Positions 50,588-58,764 of a stretch of DNA of 64,000 bases are shown piece after piece. The stretch is from Massilia sp. CFBP 13721 (GTDB lineage Bacteria > Pseudomonadota > Gammaproteobacteria > Burkholderiales > Burkholderiaceae_D), in the NCBI RefSeq assembly GCF_014842025.1, contig NZ_JACYUY010000027.1:17805-81804 (forward strand), given 5' to 3'. The notes beneath the pieces are model-generated. The model did not search any database. It was not told where the DNA came from and saw only the letters and a program-made list of their open reading frames with translations. Made by a program: the position numbers and the translations under genes. Numbering within the stretch: position 1 is the stretch's first letter; every line of letters begins with the position of its first letter.

Positions 50588-51535
50588 TTACGTCCCGCGC
50601 TTGCCGCGTGCAGCCTCTTCCGCCTTGGCCGCCGCCTTTTCGGCCGCGATGCGCTCCTTCTCTTCCTTCTCGAGGCGGTGCGCTTCCAGACGCGCGGCGC
50701 GGGTGTCCGGGGTCTCCAGGCTGATGCGGCCGATGGCGCCGCTGCGGTAGTCGTGCAGCAGCACGTGGGCCGCCTTTTCGACGTCGAATTCGCCGCCGCG
50801 CACGCGGAAGCCGCGGCGCGCCGCCACCTGCTCGACCACGCCGATGCCGTCCAGGCCCTCGGTTTTGAAGCCGTAACGGGCGGTGAGCAGCTGCGGATAG
50901 CGCTCGAGCAGGACGTCGCCCAGGAAGAAGGCCACCTCTTCCTCGATCAGCGCATTGGTGCCGATCGCGTGGCTGGCTGCCAGCATCAGTCCGTCGCTCG
51001 GCATGTCGATCTTCGGCCACATCAGGCCCGGAGTGTCGACCAGCACCGTGTGCTTGTCGAGGTACAGCTTTTGCTGGGTCTTGGTGACGGCCGGCTCATC
51101 GCCCACCTTGGCCACGCGCTTTTTCAGGAGCGCATTCATCAGCGTCGATTTGCCGACGTTCGGAATGCCCATGATCATGATGCGCAGCGGCTTGGTCGGC
51201 ACGCCCCGGTGCGGGGCCAGCGACAGCGCCAGCGCCGGGATACGCGCCACGTCGGCCGGCTTCTTGGTCGTCATCGGATACGCGGTCACGCCCGGTTTGG
51301 CGTCGTAGTACGCCTTCCAGGCGGCGGTGGCGGCGGGATCGGCCAGGTCGATCTTGTTCAGGATTTTCAGCACAGGGCGCTGGCGGAACTGGCGCATGCG
51401 GTCGACCAGCGGGTTGCAGCTCGCCTCGGGCAGGCGCGCGTCGAGGACCTCGACCACGAGATCGATAAATTCCATCTGTTCTTCCGCCTGCTTCTTGGCG
51501 GAGTTCATGTGGCCCGGGAACCATTGTATCGACAT
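50588..51535 (-). CDS. ylqF: Ribosome biogenesis GTPase YlqF/RbgA family
   Basis: A 315-residue circularly permuted GTPase. The motif order is G4 (LNKIDLAD, ~60) before G1 (GIPNVGKSTLMN, ~133) and G3 (DTPGLMWP), which defines the YlqF/YawG group. It starts MSIQWFPGHMNSAKKQ, as family members do. In Bacillus the protein matures the 50S subunit. The C-terminal ~40 residues are a basic/acidic Ala-rich helix (LEAHRLEKEEKERIAAEKAAAKAEE), a lineage extension. The gene is monocistronic, with repeats downstream. Confidence 0.94.
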   Translation of the reverse strand: MSIQWFPGHMNSAKKQAEEQMEFIDLVVEVLDARLPEASCNPLVDRMRQFRQRPVLKILNKIDLADPAATAAWKAYYDAKPGVTAYPMTTKKPADVARIPALALSLAPHRGVPTKPLRIMIMGIPNVGKSTLMNALLKKRVAKVGDEPAVTKTQQKLYLDKHTVLVDTPGLMWPKIDMPSDGLMLAASHAIGTNALIEEEVAFFLGDVLLERYPQLLTARYGFKTEGLDGIGVVEQVAARRGFRVRGGEFDVEKAAHVLLHDYRSGAIGRISLETPDTRAARLEAHRLEKEEKERIAAEKAAAKAEEAARGKRGT

Positions 51536-51725
51536 GCTGTGCTTTCAAATTTCTGCGAACGAGGCGGTATTTTACGCTGCCCCAAGGGCGAGCGTCCCGC
51601 CGTGATGTCGTTCTGTTTCCACTAGGAATGATTTTGGCTTGATTCGTTGCAATATCGAGTCATCCGGCACAGGCACGATGACGGGACGGCCGCCCTGGCC
51701 GTGGTCATGGACGAGGGGGAACGGT

Positions 51726-51992
51726 ATGGACATCGGGATGAAGAAGGTCGGTGGATTCGCGCGCAATGTCGAGGTGTGGATTTTCGGCGCGTTCGGGGCG
51801 CTGGTACTGGCTGCCTGCCTGGAAGGAAACGGTGAACCGGCCGAGCCGGCCAGCCGCGCGGGTGTGGCGCCGGAAACCGAGCTGGCGCAGCCGCAGGAAG
51901 GCATGGCCCAGCCGATGTACGTGGTGTACGTCGTGGGCAAGCGGCCGAGCGCAGCCGAGAAAAAGCGGATGGCGCAGGCGAGCGCAGGGTGA
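51726..51992 (+). CDS. Small lipoprotein of unknown function
   Basis: An 88-residue protein with a signal segment WIFGAFGALVLAAC; the lipobox LAAC puts the lipid on Cys31. The mature peptide of ~58 residues is acidic at first (LEGNGEPAEPASR) and ends in a short hydrophobic strand (MYVVYVVGKRPS) and Lys-rich tail. The ATG at 51726 has GAGGGGGA upstream; ATG 51738 is an alternative. No family recognised. A perfect hairpin lies 9 bp after its stop, before a convergent gene. Confidence 0.65.
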   Translation: MDIGMKKVGGFARNVEVWIFGAFGALVLAACLEGNGEPAEPASRAGVAPETELAQPQEGMAQPMYVVYVVGKRPSAAEKKRMAQASAG

Positions 51993-52001
51993 ACGTTGGA
52001 C

Positions 52002-52032
52002 GTACGGTGGACGGGTCTACCGTCCACCGTAC
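52002..52032. terminator. Perfect 13-bp inverted repeat between convergent genes
   Basis: GTACGGTGGACGG and its exact complement flank a 5-nt loop. It lies 9 bp after the lipoprotein gene and 8 bp before the end of the hydrolase-like gene. No T-tract follows on either strand, so it may be a structural barrier or a member of the palindromic repeat family rather than a classic terminator. Confidence 0.6.
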
Positions 52033-52040
52033 CCTCCTCT

Positions 52041-52925
52041 TCAACGCGCAAACGCTTCCATATCGCGCCGCACCAGCGACGTAACGCCGCTCCAGTTGCG
52101 CTCCGTGTAGTGCCCGTAATCTTCCCCGTCATCGCGAAACACCACCGAGTGGAAGGCCCATTTCGCGCGCCCGCCCTGGTTGGGGCCGGACCCCAGCGTC
52201 AGGTCGTTGCAAAACCAGTCGCCCGGATTGCACAGCGAGCTGCCGCCGCTGCCCGAGGCGCCGCCGGCACTGTGGTAGGCCACCACTTCGTCATCCTGGC
52301 CCGGCAGCGCGAACGAATACAGCGTCCCCTTCGCCCCGGCATACCGGTAGAACCAGATGCCGCGCGTGTCGTTGTGGTTGTACAGCGCGCGCGAGGTGGC
52401 CACCTTTTGCTGCTGGGCCAGCGGCTCGCTCGTGGTCCAGGCGCCGATGTCGGCCAGTTCGCTGCCGCCGGCGGACCCCGCCGAGGTGCGCACCCAGCGA
52501 ATATTCCACCCGGTTTGCGAGCCGCCGGTGCCGCCCGTGCACACACCCCTTGCATTCGGTTGGGCGTTGGTGACGGGCCGCGCGCTGCCGCCGTAGTTGG
52601 CCAGCGTATAGCCGACCAGCAGTTCGCCCGCGCTATGCACCGCGACATAGCACCAGTTCTGGCCAGTGCAGAAGCAGTCGAGCGCCGAGCGCAGGATGCC
52701 GCTTTGCGCGGAGACCGCGCTCCTGCCGTCCCAGTTGACCGATTTCTTGTTGACGCCCGCCGGCGTCGCGTTCGGGCCGAAATAGGTGAAATCGTTGTAG
52801 TTGCCGATCGCCCCGCCGCCGGTGCGGCCGTTGACCCACAGGCTGTAGTTGGTGGCGCTGGCTACCCCGGCGGCCAGCAGGCCGGGCAGGCACAGCGAAA
52901 GGGCAAGGCGCGCGGATCGTCGCAT
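52041..52925 (-). CDS. Secreted alpha/beta-hydrolase-like protein, paralog 1
   Basis: A 294-residue exported protein with signal peptide MRRSARLALSLCLPGLLAAG...VASA. It is clearly paralogous to the product of 54558-55436. Shared landmarks are NYSLWVNGRTGGG, the CFCTGxNWCYV Cys cluster, AVHSAGELL (Ser98, a G-x-S-x-G-like elbow lacking the first Gly), PGQDDEVVAYHSAGG and a second FHS. Ser-Asp-His in that order fits an alpha/beta hydrolase, possibly a lipase/esterase. Six or more mature Cys suggest disulfides. GGAGGATGAC gives the start. The 186-bp repeat C lies just upstream of it. Activity is inferred, not known. Confidence 0.7.
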   Translation of the reverse strand: MRRSARLALSLCLPGLLAAGVASATNYSLWVNGRTGGGAIGNYNDFTYFGPNATPAGVNKKSVNWDGRSAVSAQSGILRSALDCFCTGQNWCYVAVHSAGELLVGYTLANYGGSARPVTNAQPNARGVCTGGTGGSQTGWNIRWVRTSAGSAGGSELADIGAWTTSEPLAQQQKVATSRALYNHNDTRGIWFYRYAGAKGTLYSFALPGQDDEVVAYHSAGGASGSGGSSLCNPGDWFCNDLTLGSGPNQGGRAKWAFHSVVFRDDGEDYGHYTERNWSGVTSLVRRDMEAFAR

Positions 52926-53103
52926 GTCATCCTCCATGGTTGTGGTTGCAGTGGGACGCTGGCGGCGCCGACCGCGAAGAACCATTCTGGTGACAAGGCG
53001 GGCCGCAGGTCAATCGCGCGCAGCCGGGCGTTGGAAGAACGATACCGAACAGTGGACCGGCGCCGGGGCTAATGCCAGTCAAACTACGCTTCATGTCGAG
53101 AAT

Positions 53104-53289
53104 GATGCACAGACCTGTAAGGTGGGCGGCTCCACCTCTTCAGTTTGCGGACCCGCGACGTTTGCGCCGCCCACGCGTTCGACCAGCCGCTGAGCCGTCG
53201 CGAAGTTGCAGAGTGTGGTTGAACGCGTGGGCGGCATCCAGGCAGCGGGCAATCGCGCACCAAGGTATAGCCGCCCACCTTACGGGTCT
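53104..53289. repeat. 186-bp nested inverted repeat, copy C
   Basis: Outer arms (21 bp) differ at one base: AGACCTGTAAGGTGGGCGGC with its complement at the far end. Inner 20-bp arms around GCCGCCCACGCGTTCGACCA also differ at one base. The element ends 4 bp from the stop codon of the gene at 53294-54568, the same distance as copy B from its neighbour. Confidence 0.95.
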
Positions 53290-53293
53290 GAGC

Positions 53294-54568
53294 CTACTTC
53301 ACCGGCCCGCACGCACTCGGCGGCAATGGCTGCGACGGATCGAAGGTCGCCAGTTCCGCCGCCGCCCCCTTGCGGTCGCGCGCGAATTCGGTCAGGTAGC
53401 GGTCGCGCTCCTCGCTGCTCCACTCGGCATCCGACACGCCTTTCAAGGATTGCGCGCGGCTGGTCAGCACCGGGCCTTCGAGGCGTGGCATCAGCTCGCG
53501 GTCGGGATCGGTATTCTCCTTAAGCAGGTAGCCGTCGACGTCGCGCAGGGTCAAGGGCAGCGCCGGCGCACCGTCATGCATCAGCTTGCCGAACACGATC
53601 AATTTGATGTCGTTCGGCCCCGGTCCCAGCACCTCGTTGAAGGTGGCCAGCGCGAACGGGCGTCCGCGGGCATCGTCGACGCGGCCGGTGACGACATAGC
53701 GCCCCGGCTGGCGTACCTCGGCGCGCAGCACGAATGCCAGCGAGCCGTCTTCCAGCACTTCGCGCGGCGCGCCGGCCCAGACCGCCGGCACTTTGGGCGA
53801 ATAGATGACGTCGAAGATCACCACGCCATTCCTGCCGCCCGCCGTGTAGCGCACCTCGGTGCGGATGGTGCCGTGAAAGCCGGACAGCCCGGTCTGGCCA
53901 GGCGTCAGCACGGCGCCGAAAGCGCCATCGCCCGCGACCGGATCGGCGCTCGTGCCGTCGTCGGCAAAGGCGAGCGGCACCTGGGTGGTGGCGCGCCCGC
54001 CGGTGGCGACGAGGCCGGCCGCGAGCGCACGCGTGACCACCATCGGCACGATGCTACCCTGCGGCTCGACCGCGCGCAGCGAGAACGCGACCGTTTCGCC
54101 GGCGGCGAGGAAAACGCGCGATTGCGAGGTCTGGATCAGGATGTCCGGATTACTGCGGCGGTCGGCGCCGCGCATTGGGTTGGTCTCCAGCACCGGCTTG
54201 TTCGGATACGCCTGGTCGGGATTTTGCGACATCGGCCGCGAGTGCGCCGGGTACATGCTGCCCTGGCGGTAGCTGCAATAGGTATGGTCGGCCAGCGCGT
54301 AGTTGTCGACCAGTTGCTGGCGCTGGCGCGCGCGTTCGCCCGGGAGCTGCGGCGCCGGCTGGCCGTCGACCTGGCCGAAGAACGCGGGGCCGCGCGGCTG
54401 GGGACCGGGCTGGGCGTTGTTAACGGCGACCGCGGCGGCGGCCACCGGCGCATCGTCGTCGCGCAGGGCCAGCCACAGGACTGTTACCACGACCGCCGCC
54501 AGCAGCGCCAGCGGCAGCCAGGAACGTGGGCCGCCAGGGCGGCCCGGTTTTGAACGATCAGAGGGCAC
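53294..54568 (-). CDS. Membrane-anchored periplasmic protein, choice-of-anchor-X-like, partner of the hydrolase
   Basis: A 424-residue protein. A short polar N terminus is followed by one membrane helix (residues ~17-35, WLPLALLAAVVVTVLWLAL) and a Pro/Gln-rich spacer. A long beta-rich periplasmic part follows (ADDGTSADPVAGDGAFGAVLTP, FHGTIRTEVRYTAGG, GRYVVTGRVDDARGRPFA). This resembles domains labelled choice-of-anchor X; the label is from memory. Its start overlaps the end of the upstream hydrolase-like gene by 11 bp, so the two are co-translated. By analogy with lipase/Lif pairs it could be a steric chaperone or inhibitor of the secreted enzyme. That is inference. Confidence 0.65.
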   Translation of the reverse strand: MPSDRSKPGRPGGPRSWLPLALLAAVVVTVLWLALRDDDAPVAAAAVAVNNAQPGPQPRGPAFFGQVDGQPAPQLPGERARQRQQLVDNYALADHTYCSYRQGSMYPAHSRPMSQNPDQAYPNKPVLETNPMRGADRRSNPDILIQTSQSRVFLAAGETVAFSLRAVEPQGSIVPMVVTRALAAGLVATGGRATTQVPLAFADDGTSADPVAGDGAFGAVLTPGQTGLSGFHGTIRTEVRYTAGGRNGVVIFDVIYSPKVPAVWAGAPREVLEDGSLAFVLRAEVRQPGRYVVTGRVDDARGRPFALATFNEVLGPGPNDIKLIVFGKLMHDGAPALPLTLRDVDGYLLKENTDPDRELMPRLEGPVLTSRAQSLKGVSDAEWSSEERDRYLTEFARDRKGAAAELATFDPSQPLPPSACGPVK

Positions 54569-55436
54569 TGTTCACCACGGCGCTGCGCACGACCCCGACG
54601 ATGCCGCCCCAGTTGCCGTTCGCGTAGTGGTTGTAGGCTTCGCTGTCGTCGCGGAAGCTGACCGAGTGATAACTCCACTTGGCGCTGCCGCCTTCGTTGG
54701 CGGCCGTCCCCAGCGTCAGGTCGTTGCACAGCCAGTCGCTCGGATTGCAGTAGGAGCCGCCGCCGCTGCCGGCCACGCCGCCGGTGCTGTGGTAAGACAC
54801 GGCTTCGTCGTCCTGGCCCGGCAGGATGCCGGAATAGGCCGTGCCCTTGGCGCCGGCGTACATGTAGAACCAGACGTTGCGCGTGGTGTTGTGGTTGTAC
54901 ATGGCGCGCGCGGTGGCCGTTTTCAGGTCTTGCACCAGCGGTTCGGAGACGGCCCAGGAGCCGACGTCGGACAGCTCGGAGCCGCCGCCGGCGCCCGAGG
55001 CGGCGCGCACCCATTTGATGTTCCAGCCGGTTTGCGAGGAACCGTCGCCGTTGCCGCACACGCCGGATGAATTGGACACCGCGTTCTTCTTGACCCGCGC
55101 CGAGCCGCCGTAGTTGGCCAGCGTATAGCCCATCATCAGGTCGCCGGCGCTGTGGGTCACCACATAGCACCAGTTGCCGCCGGTGCAGAAGCAGTCGAGG
55201 GCGTCGCGGATCTTGCCGCTCTGCGAAGCGATGCTGCTGCGCCCATCCCAGTTGACCGATTTCTTGTTGACGCCGGCCGCCGTGGTGCCGGGGCCCCAGT
55301 AGGTCCAGCTGTCGTAGTTGCCGACCACGCCGCCGCCGGTCCGCCCGTTGACCCACAGCGTGTAGTTGGCTGCCGCTGCGAAGCTTGACGCGGCCATGAG
55401 ACAGACCGCGATTACCATCCGTAATGCTTTCTTCAC
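54558..55436 (-). CDS. Secreted alpha/beta-hydrolase-like protein, paralog 2
   Basis: A 292-residue exported protein with signal peptide ALRMVIAVCLMAASSFAAAA. Candidate catalytic residues are Ser96 (THSAGDLM), Asp209/Asp210 (PGQDDEAVSYHS) and His216 or His257. Mature Cys residues are 82, 84, 90, 127, 230 and 237, enough for three disulfides. Most positions match paralog 1 at 52041. It probably starts at GTG 55436 behind GAGGAGATATTT. It overlaps the membrane-anchored partner gene by 11 bp. The G of the usual GxSxG elbow is replaced by Thr, so lipase/esterase activity is plausible but unproven. Confidence 0.72.
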   Translation of the reverse strand: MKKALRMVIAVCLMAASSFAAAANYTLWVNGRTGGGVVGNYDSWTYWGPGTTAAGVNKKSVNWDGRSSIASQSGKIRDALDCFCTGGNWCYVVTHSAGDLMMGYTLANYGGSARVKKNAVSNSSGVCGNGDGSSQTGWNIKWVRAASGAGGGSELSDVGSWAVSEPLVQDLKTATARAMYNHNTTRNVWFYMYAGAKGTAYSGILPGQDDEAVSYHSTGGVAGSGGGSYCNPSDWLCNDLTLGTAANEGGSAKWSYHSVSFRDDSEAYNHYANGNWGGIVGVVRSAVVNSAL

Positions 55437-55615
55437 AAATATCTCCTCTTTTTGAGTGGACGCCTGTTTCGGTCGCCTTCACTGCCGCCAAAGCCAGGCG
55501 CAGCCGCGTCTTGCGGCTCAGCCGACTGTATGCCTGAGCTAGAAGAGAGTCAATTGAACGGATGAAAGAAGAGAAAAGTCTGTTGCATTACCGAAAATGC
55601 AAATAATATTTGTGA

Positions 55616-56548
55616 TTAATCAAGCTCCGCCAACACTTTCACGTGTGCGACGACACTGCGTCCCAGCGCCGACAATTCGTAGCCGCCTTCGAGGCAGCTG
55701 ACGATGCGCCCGCCCGCGTACGCGCGCGCCACCGCCATCACTTGATGCGTGATCCAGGCGTAGTCCGCTTCGACCAGGGCCATGCCGCCCATGTCGTCGT
55801 CGCGGTGGGCGTCGAAGCCGGCGGAGATGAAGATCATCTGCGGCTTGAATACGTGCAGGGCCGGCAGCCAGTATTCCTGTACCACCTGGCGAACGACGTC
55901 GCCGCCGCTCTTCGCCGGCACCGGCACGTTGACGTTGGTGGCCGTGATCGGCTCCGGTTCCGAATACGGATAGAACGGATGCTGGAAGAAGCTGGCCATC
56001 AGCACGCGCGGATCGTCGCGGAAGGCGTCGGCGGTGCCGTTGCCGTGGTGGACGTCGAAGTCGACGATCGCCACGCGCTCGAGCCCGTGCGCGTCCAGCG
56101 CGTGGCGCGCGGCGATCGCCACGTTATTGAAGAGGCAAAAGCCCATCGGCTCGCGCGGGGTGGCGTGGTGACCCGGCGGGCGGATCGAGCAGAACGCATT
56201 GGCGATGTCGCCGGCGATGACGGCGTCGGTCGCGGCCAGCGCCGCCCCGGCCGCGCGCAAGGCCGCGTCGTAGCTGGCATGGCACAGCAGGGTGTCGGCG
56301 TCGAGCGGGTAGGTTTCGCCGGGCGTGGCCGGGATATGGTCGCGCACCAGCGCCAGCGCGCCTTCCGTATGGTTGCGCAGCACGGCGGGAATCTCGGCGA
56401 GCGGCGCCAGCCGGCGCTCGAGCAAGCCGTCGAGGCGGGCCAGGATCAGCTGGTCCTCGATCGCCTGCAGGCGGCTCGGGGACTCCGGATGCCAGGCGCC
56501 CATGTCGTGCTTCAGGCAGTCGGGATGGCTGTAGATTGCTGTGCTCAT
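55616..56548 (-). CDS. Histone deacetylase family protein
   Basis: A 310-residue zinc amidohydrolase of the HDAC/acetylpolyamine amidohydrolase/AcuC superfamily. Motifs: HPESPSRL near the N terminus, SIRPPGHHATP (the His-His pair), FCLFNNVAIAARHAL, the metal-binding VDFDVHHGNGT and the later SAGFDAHRDDDMGG, and CLEGGYEL at the C terminus. It is cytoplasmic and presumably removes acetyl groups from small amides or proteins; the substrate is unknown. Length fits class II bacterial members. It lies upstream of the hydrolase operon with a 179-bp AT-rich gap. Confidence 0.93.
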   Translation of the reverse strand: MSTAIYSHPDCLKHDMGAWHPESPSRLQAIEDQLILARLDGLLERRLAPLAEIPAVLRNHTEGALALVRDHIPATPGETYPLDADTLLCHASYDAALRAAGAALAATDAVIAGDIANAFCSIRPPGHHATPREPMGFCLFNNVAIAARHALDAHGLERVAIVDFDVHHGNGTADAFRDDPRVLMASFFQHPFYPYSEPEPITATNVNVPVPAKSGGDVVRQVVQEYWLPALHVFKPQMIFISAGFDAHRDDDMGGMALVEADYAWITHQVMAVARAYAGGRIVSCLEGGYELSALGRSVVAHVKVLAELD

Positions 56549-56813
56549 GATCGCGCGCTTCCAGCTTGCTGCTCAGCCATACACCGGGATCCTCCGTTCT
56601 CGCTTAGAATCGTCGGGATGCTGCGCTGCCGGAAAGAATAGTTGCCAATAACGCTAATCTACCATGCCGCCTGCAGCCCCGGAGAGCGCGTGAAAAAATC
56701 TTCAGGGCAAGGCGCATCGTCGAAGACAGTACGGTAGTACGGCGAGACGATGCAACGCCGCCATGGAGGTTTTTTCGCACGCTCGCAGCATTCGACCATT
56801 GGGATCCAAGAGT

Positions 56814-57734
56814 ATGTTCAACAAATTGCACGCCGCCGCACGCCAGGTCGGCCAGATCGTGGTCGGCAAGGACCAGCAGGTCCGCCTCGCCTTTACCTGC
56901 CTGCTGGCCGGCGGCCACCTGCTGATCGAGGACGTGCCGGGCGTCGGCAAGACCACGCTGGCGCATGCGCTGGCCCTCTCGCTCGGCCTGAAATTCAACC
57001 GCGTCCAGTTCACCAGCGACCTGCTGCCGGCCGACGTCGCCGGCATTTCGGTCTACGAGCGCGAAAAGAACGGTTTCGCCTTCCACCCCGGCCCGATTTT
57101 TACCCAGGTGCTGCTGGCCGACGAAATCAACCGCGCCACGCCGAAAACCCAGTCCGGCCTGCTGGAAGCGATGGAAGAACGCCAGGTCAGTACCGACGGC
57201 ATGACGCGGCCCCTGCCCGAACCCTTCTTCGTGATCGCCACCCAGAACCCGGCGCACCAGGTCGGCACCTTTCCGCTGCCCGAGTCGCAGCTGGACCGCT
57301 TCCTGATGTGTTTATCGCTGGGCTACCCGGACGCCGCCGCCGAACGCGCGCTGCTGATGGGCGAAGACCGGCGCGCCATGCTGCGCACGCTGGAGGCGGC
57401 GATGAACCCGGCGGAGCTGATCGATGCCCAAGGCGCGCTGCGCGCGATCCATGCATCGAGCTCGCTGATCGACTACGTGCAGGCGCTGGCCCAGTCCTCG
57501 CGTTCGGGCACGCTGTTCGCCGAAGGCCTGTCGCCGCGCGCGGCGATCGCGCTGCTGCAGGCCGGCCGTGCCTGGGCCGCACTCGAGGGCCGCGACCACG
57601 TGCTGCCGGAAGACATCCAGGCGGTGCTGGTGCCGGTGTGCGCGCACCGCCTGCGGCCGGTGAAATCGGCGCAGGGCCTGGCGCTGGCCAGCCGCGACCT
57701 GGTGCTGCAGCTGCAAAAATCGGTGCCGGTCTGA
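56814..57734 (+). CDS. MoxR family AAA+ ATPase
   Basis: A 306-residue AAA+ protein. Walker A is DVPGVGKTTLA, Walker B LLADEINRATPKTQSGLLEAMEE, sensor 1 FFVIATQNP and the PLPESQLDRF motif typical of MoxR follow. MoxR ATPases act as chaperones for proteins assembled with DUF58/VWA partners. The gene is first in moxR-DUF58-tgpA-mltB; the next gene starts 10 bp later. ATG 56814 (MFNKLH) fits family starts, though the ribosome site is weak and an upstream in-frame ATG exists. Confidence 0.93.
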   Translation: MFNKLHAAARQVGQIVVGKDQQVRLAFTCLLAGGHLLIEDVPGVGKTTLAHALALSLGLKFNRVQFTSDLLPADVAGISVYEREKNGFAFHPGPIFTQVLLADEINRATPKTQSGLLEAMEERQVSTDGMTRPLPEPFFVIATQNPAHQVGTFPLPESQLDRFLMCLSLGYPDAAAERALLMGEDRRAMLRTLEAAMNPAELIDAQGALRAIHASSSLIDYVQALAQSSRSGTLFAEGLSPRAAIALLQAGRAWAALEGRDHVLPEDIQAVLVPVCAHRLRPVKSAQGLALASRDLVLQLQKSVPV

Positions 57735-57744
57735 GGACCCGACA

Positions 57745-58764
57745 ATGGCGCGCTCCAGCCTGACCCGGCGCCTCGGTCTGCACCTCGGTGCGCATTTAGG
57801 TAAACGTAAGGGCACGGCCGTCGACAAGGGCGAGCTGCTGCTCGGCCAGCGCCGCATCTACATCCTGCCGACCGGCCCGGGCCTGGGCTTCGGCGCCCTG
57901 CTGCTGGTGCTCTTGATCGGCTCGATCAACTACAACCTTGGCCTCGGCTATGCGCTGACCTTCCTCGCCTTGTCCTGCGCCGTGGTCGACATGCTGCTCA
58001 CCTGGCTCAACCTGGCCTACCTGCGCCTGAATCCCGTGCGCGCGCCGAACGTGTTCGCCGGCCAGGAAGCGAGCTTCGAACTCCAGCTGCGCGATACCAG
58101 CCGGCGCGCGCGCTACGCGATCGCGGTCGATATCGCCGCTGCCGACGCCACCAAAACCGGCGAGCCACGCCACGCCGTCGACATCCCCGCCAACGGCAGC
58201 ACGACCGTGCGCCTGGCGCTGCCCAGCGAAACGCGCGGCTGGCTCGACGCGCCGCGCCTGACGCTGAGCACCCGTTTCCCGCTCGGGCTGTTCCGTGCCT
58301 GGAGCTACTGGCGCCCCGACGCGCGCGCCCTGGTCTATCCTTTTCCCGAAGAAGGCGCGCCGCCGCTGCCGGCCGCGTCCAGCAGCGCCGCCGACGGCGC
58401 CGGCCATGCCGGTGAAGACGACTTCGCCGGCGTGCGCCCCTACCAGGCCGGCGACCCGCTGCGGCGCCTGGCCTGGCGCCAGATCGCGCGCCTCGACCCG
58501 CGCGACGGCGGCCAGCTCGCCACCAAGCATTTCGAAGGCGGCGCGCGCACCGAACTGGTACTCGACCTGGCGGCGCTGTCGCCCCGGCTGGACCTCGAAC
58601 TGCGCCTGTCGCGCATGACGCGCTGGGTGCTGGAAGCGGAAAGCCGCGCCCTGCCCTATGCCTTCCGCCTCGGCGCCGAGCAGTTCGATGCCGCCAACGG
58701 CGTCGCCCACCAGGCGGCCTGCCTGCGCGCGCTGGCGCTGCACGGGCTTGGAGGCGCACGATGA
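57745..58764 (+). CDS. DUF58 domain-containing protein
   Basis: A 339-residue protein. Two close membrane helices (~40-80, LGFGALLLVLLIGSINYNLGLGYALTFLALSC) are followed by a beta-rich segment. The DUF58 signature is DDFAGVRPYQAGDPLRRLAWRQIAR with WYS-like trailing helices. Such proteins are encoded beside MoxR ATPases and transglutaminase-like TgpA proteins. Its start follows moxR by 10 bp and its stop overlaps tgpA by 4 bp. Molecular function is not established for the family. Confidence 0.92.
   Translation: MARSSLTRRLGLHLGAHLGKRKGTAVDKGELLLGQRRIYILPTGPGLGFGALLLVLLIGSINYNLGLGYALTFLALSCAVVDMLLTWLNLAYLRLNPVRAPNVFAGQEASFELQLRDTSRRARYAIAVDIAAADATKTGEPRHAVDIPANGSTTVRLALPSETRGWLDAPRLTLSTRFPLGLFRAWSYWRPDARALVYPFPEEGAPPLPAASSSAADGAGHAGEDDFAGVRPYQAGDPLRRLAWRQIARLDPRDGGQLATKHFEGGARTELVLDLAALSPRLDLELRLSRMTRWVLEAESRALPYAFRLGAEQFDAANGVAHQAACLRALALHGLGGAR

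Noticed and set aside
24761..53278. Conserved small proteins starting GGYT in the three 186-bp repeats
   Set aside because: The shared frames (NAWAA, RPRVQP) follow from the palindromic DNA arms, appear on both strands and lack ribosome sites. They are by-products of the repeat.
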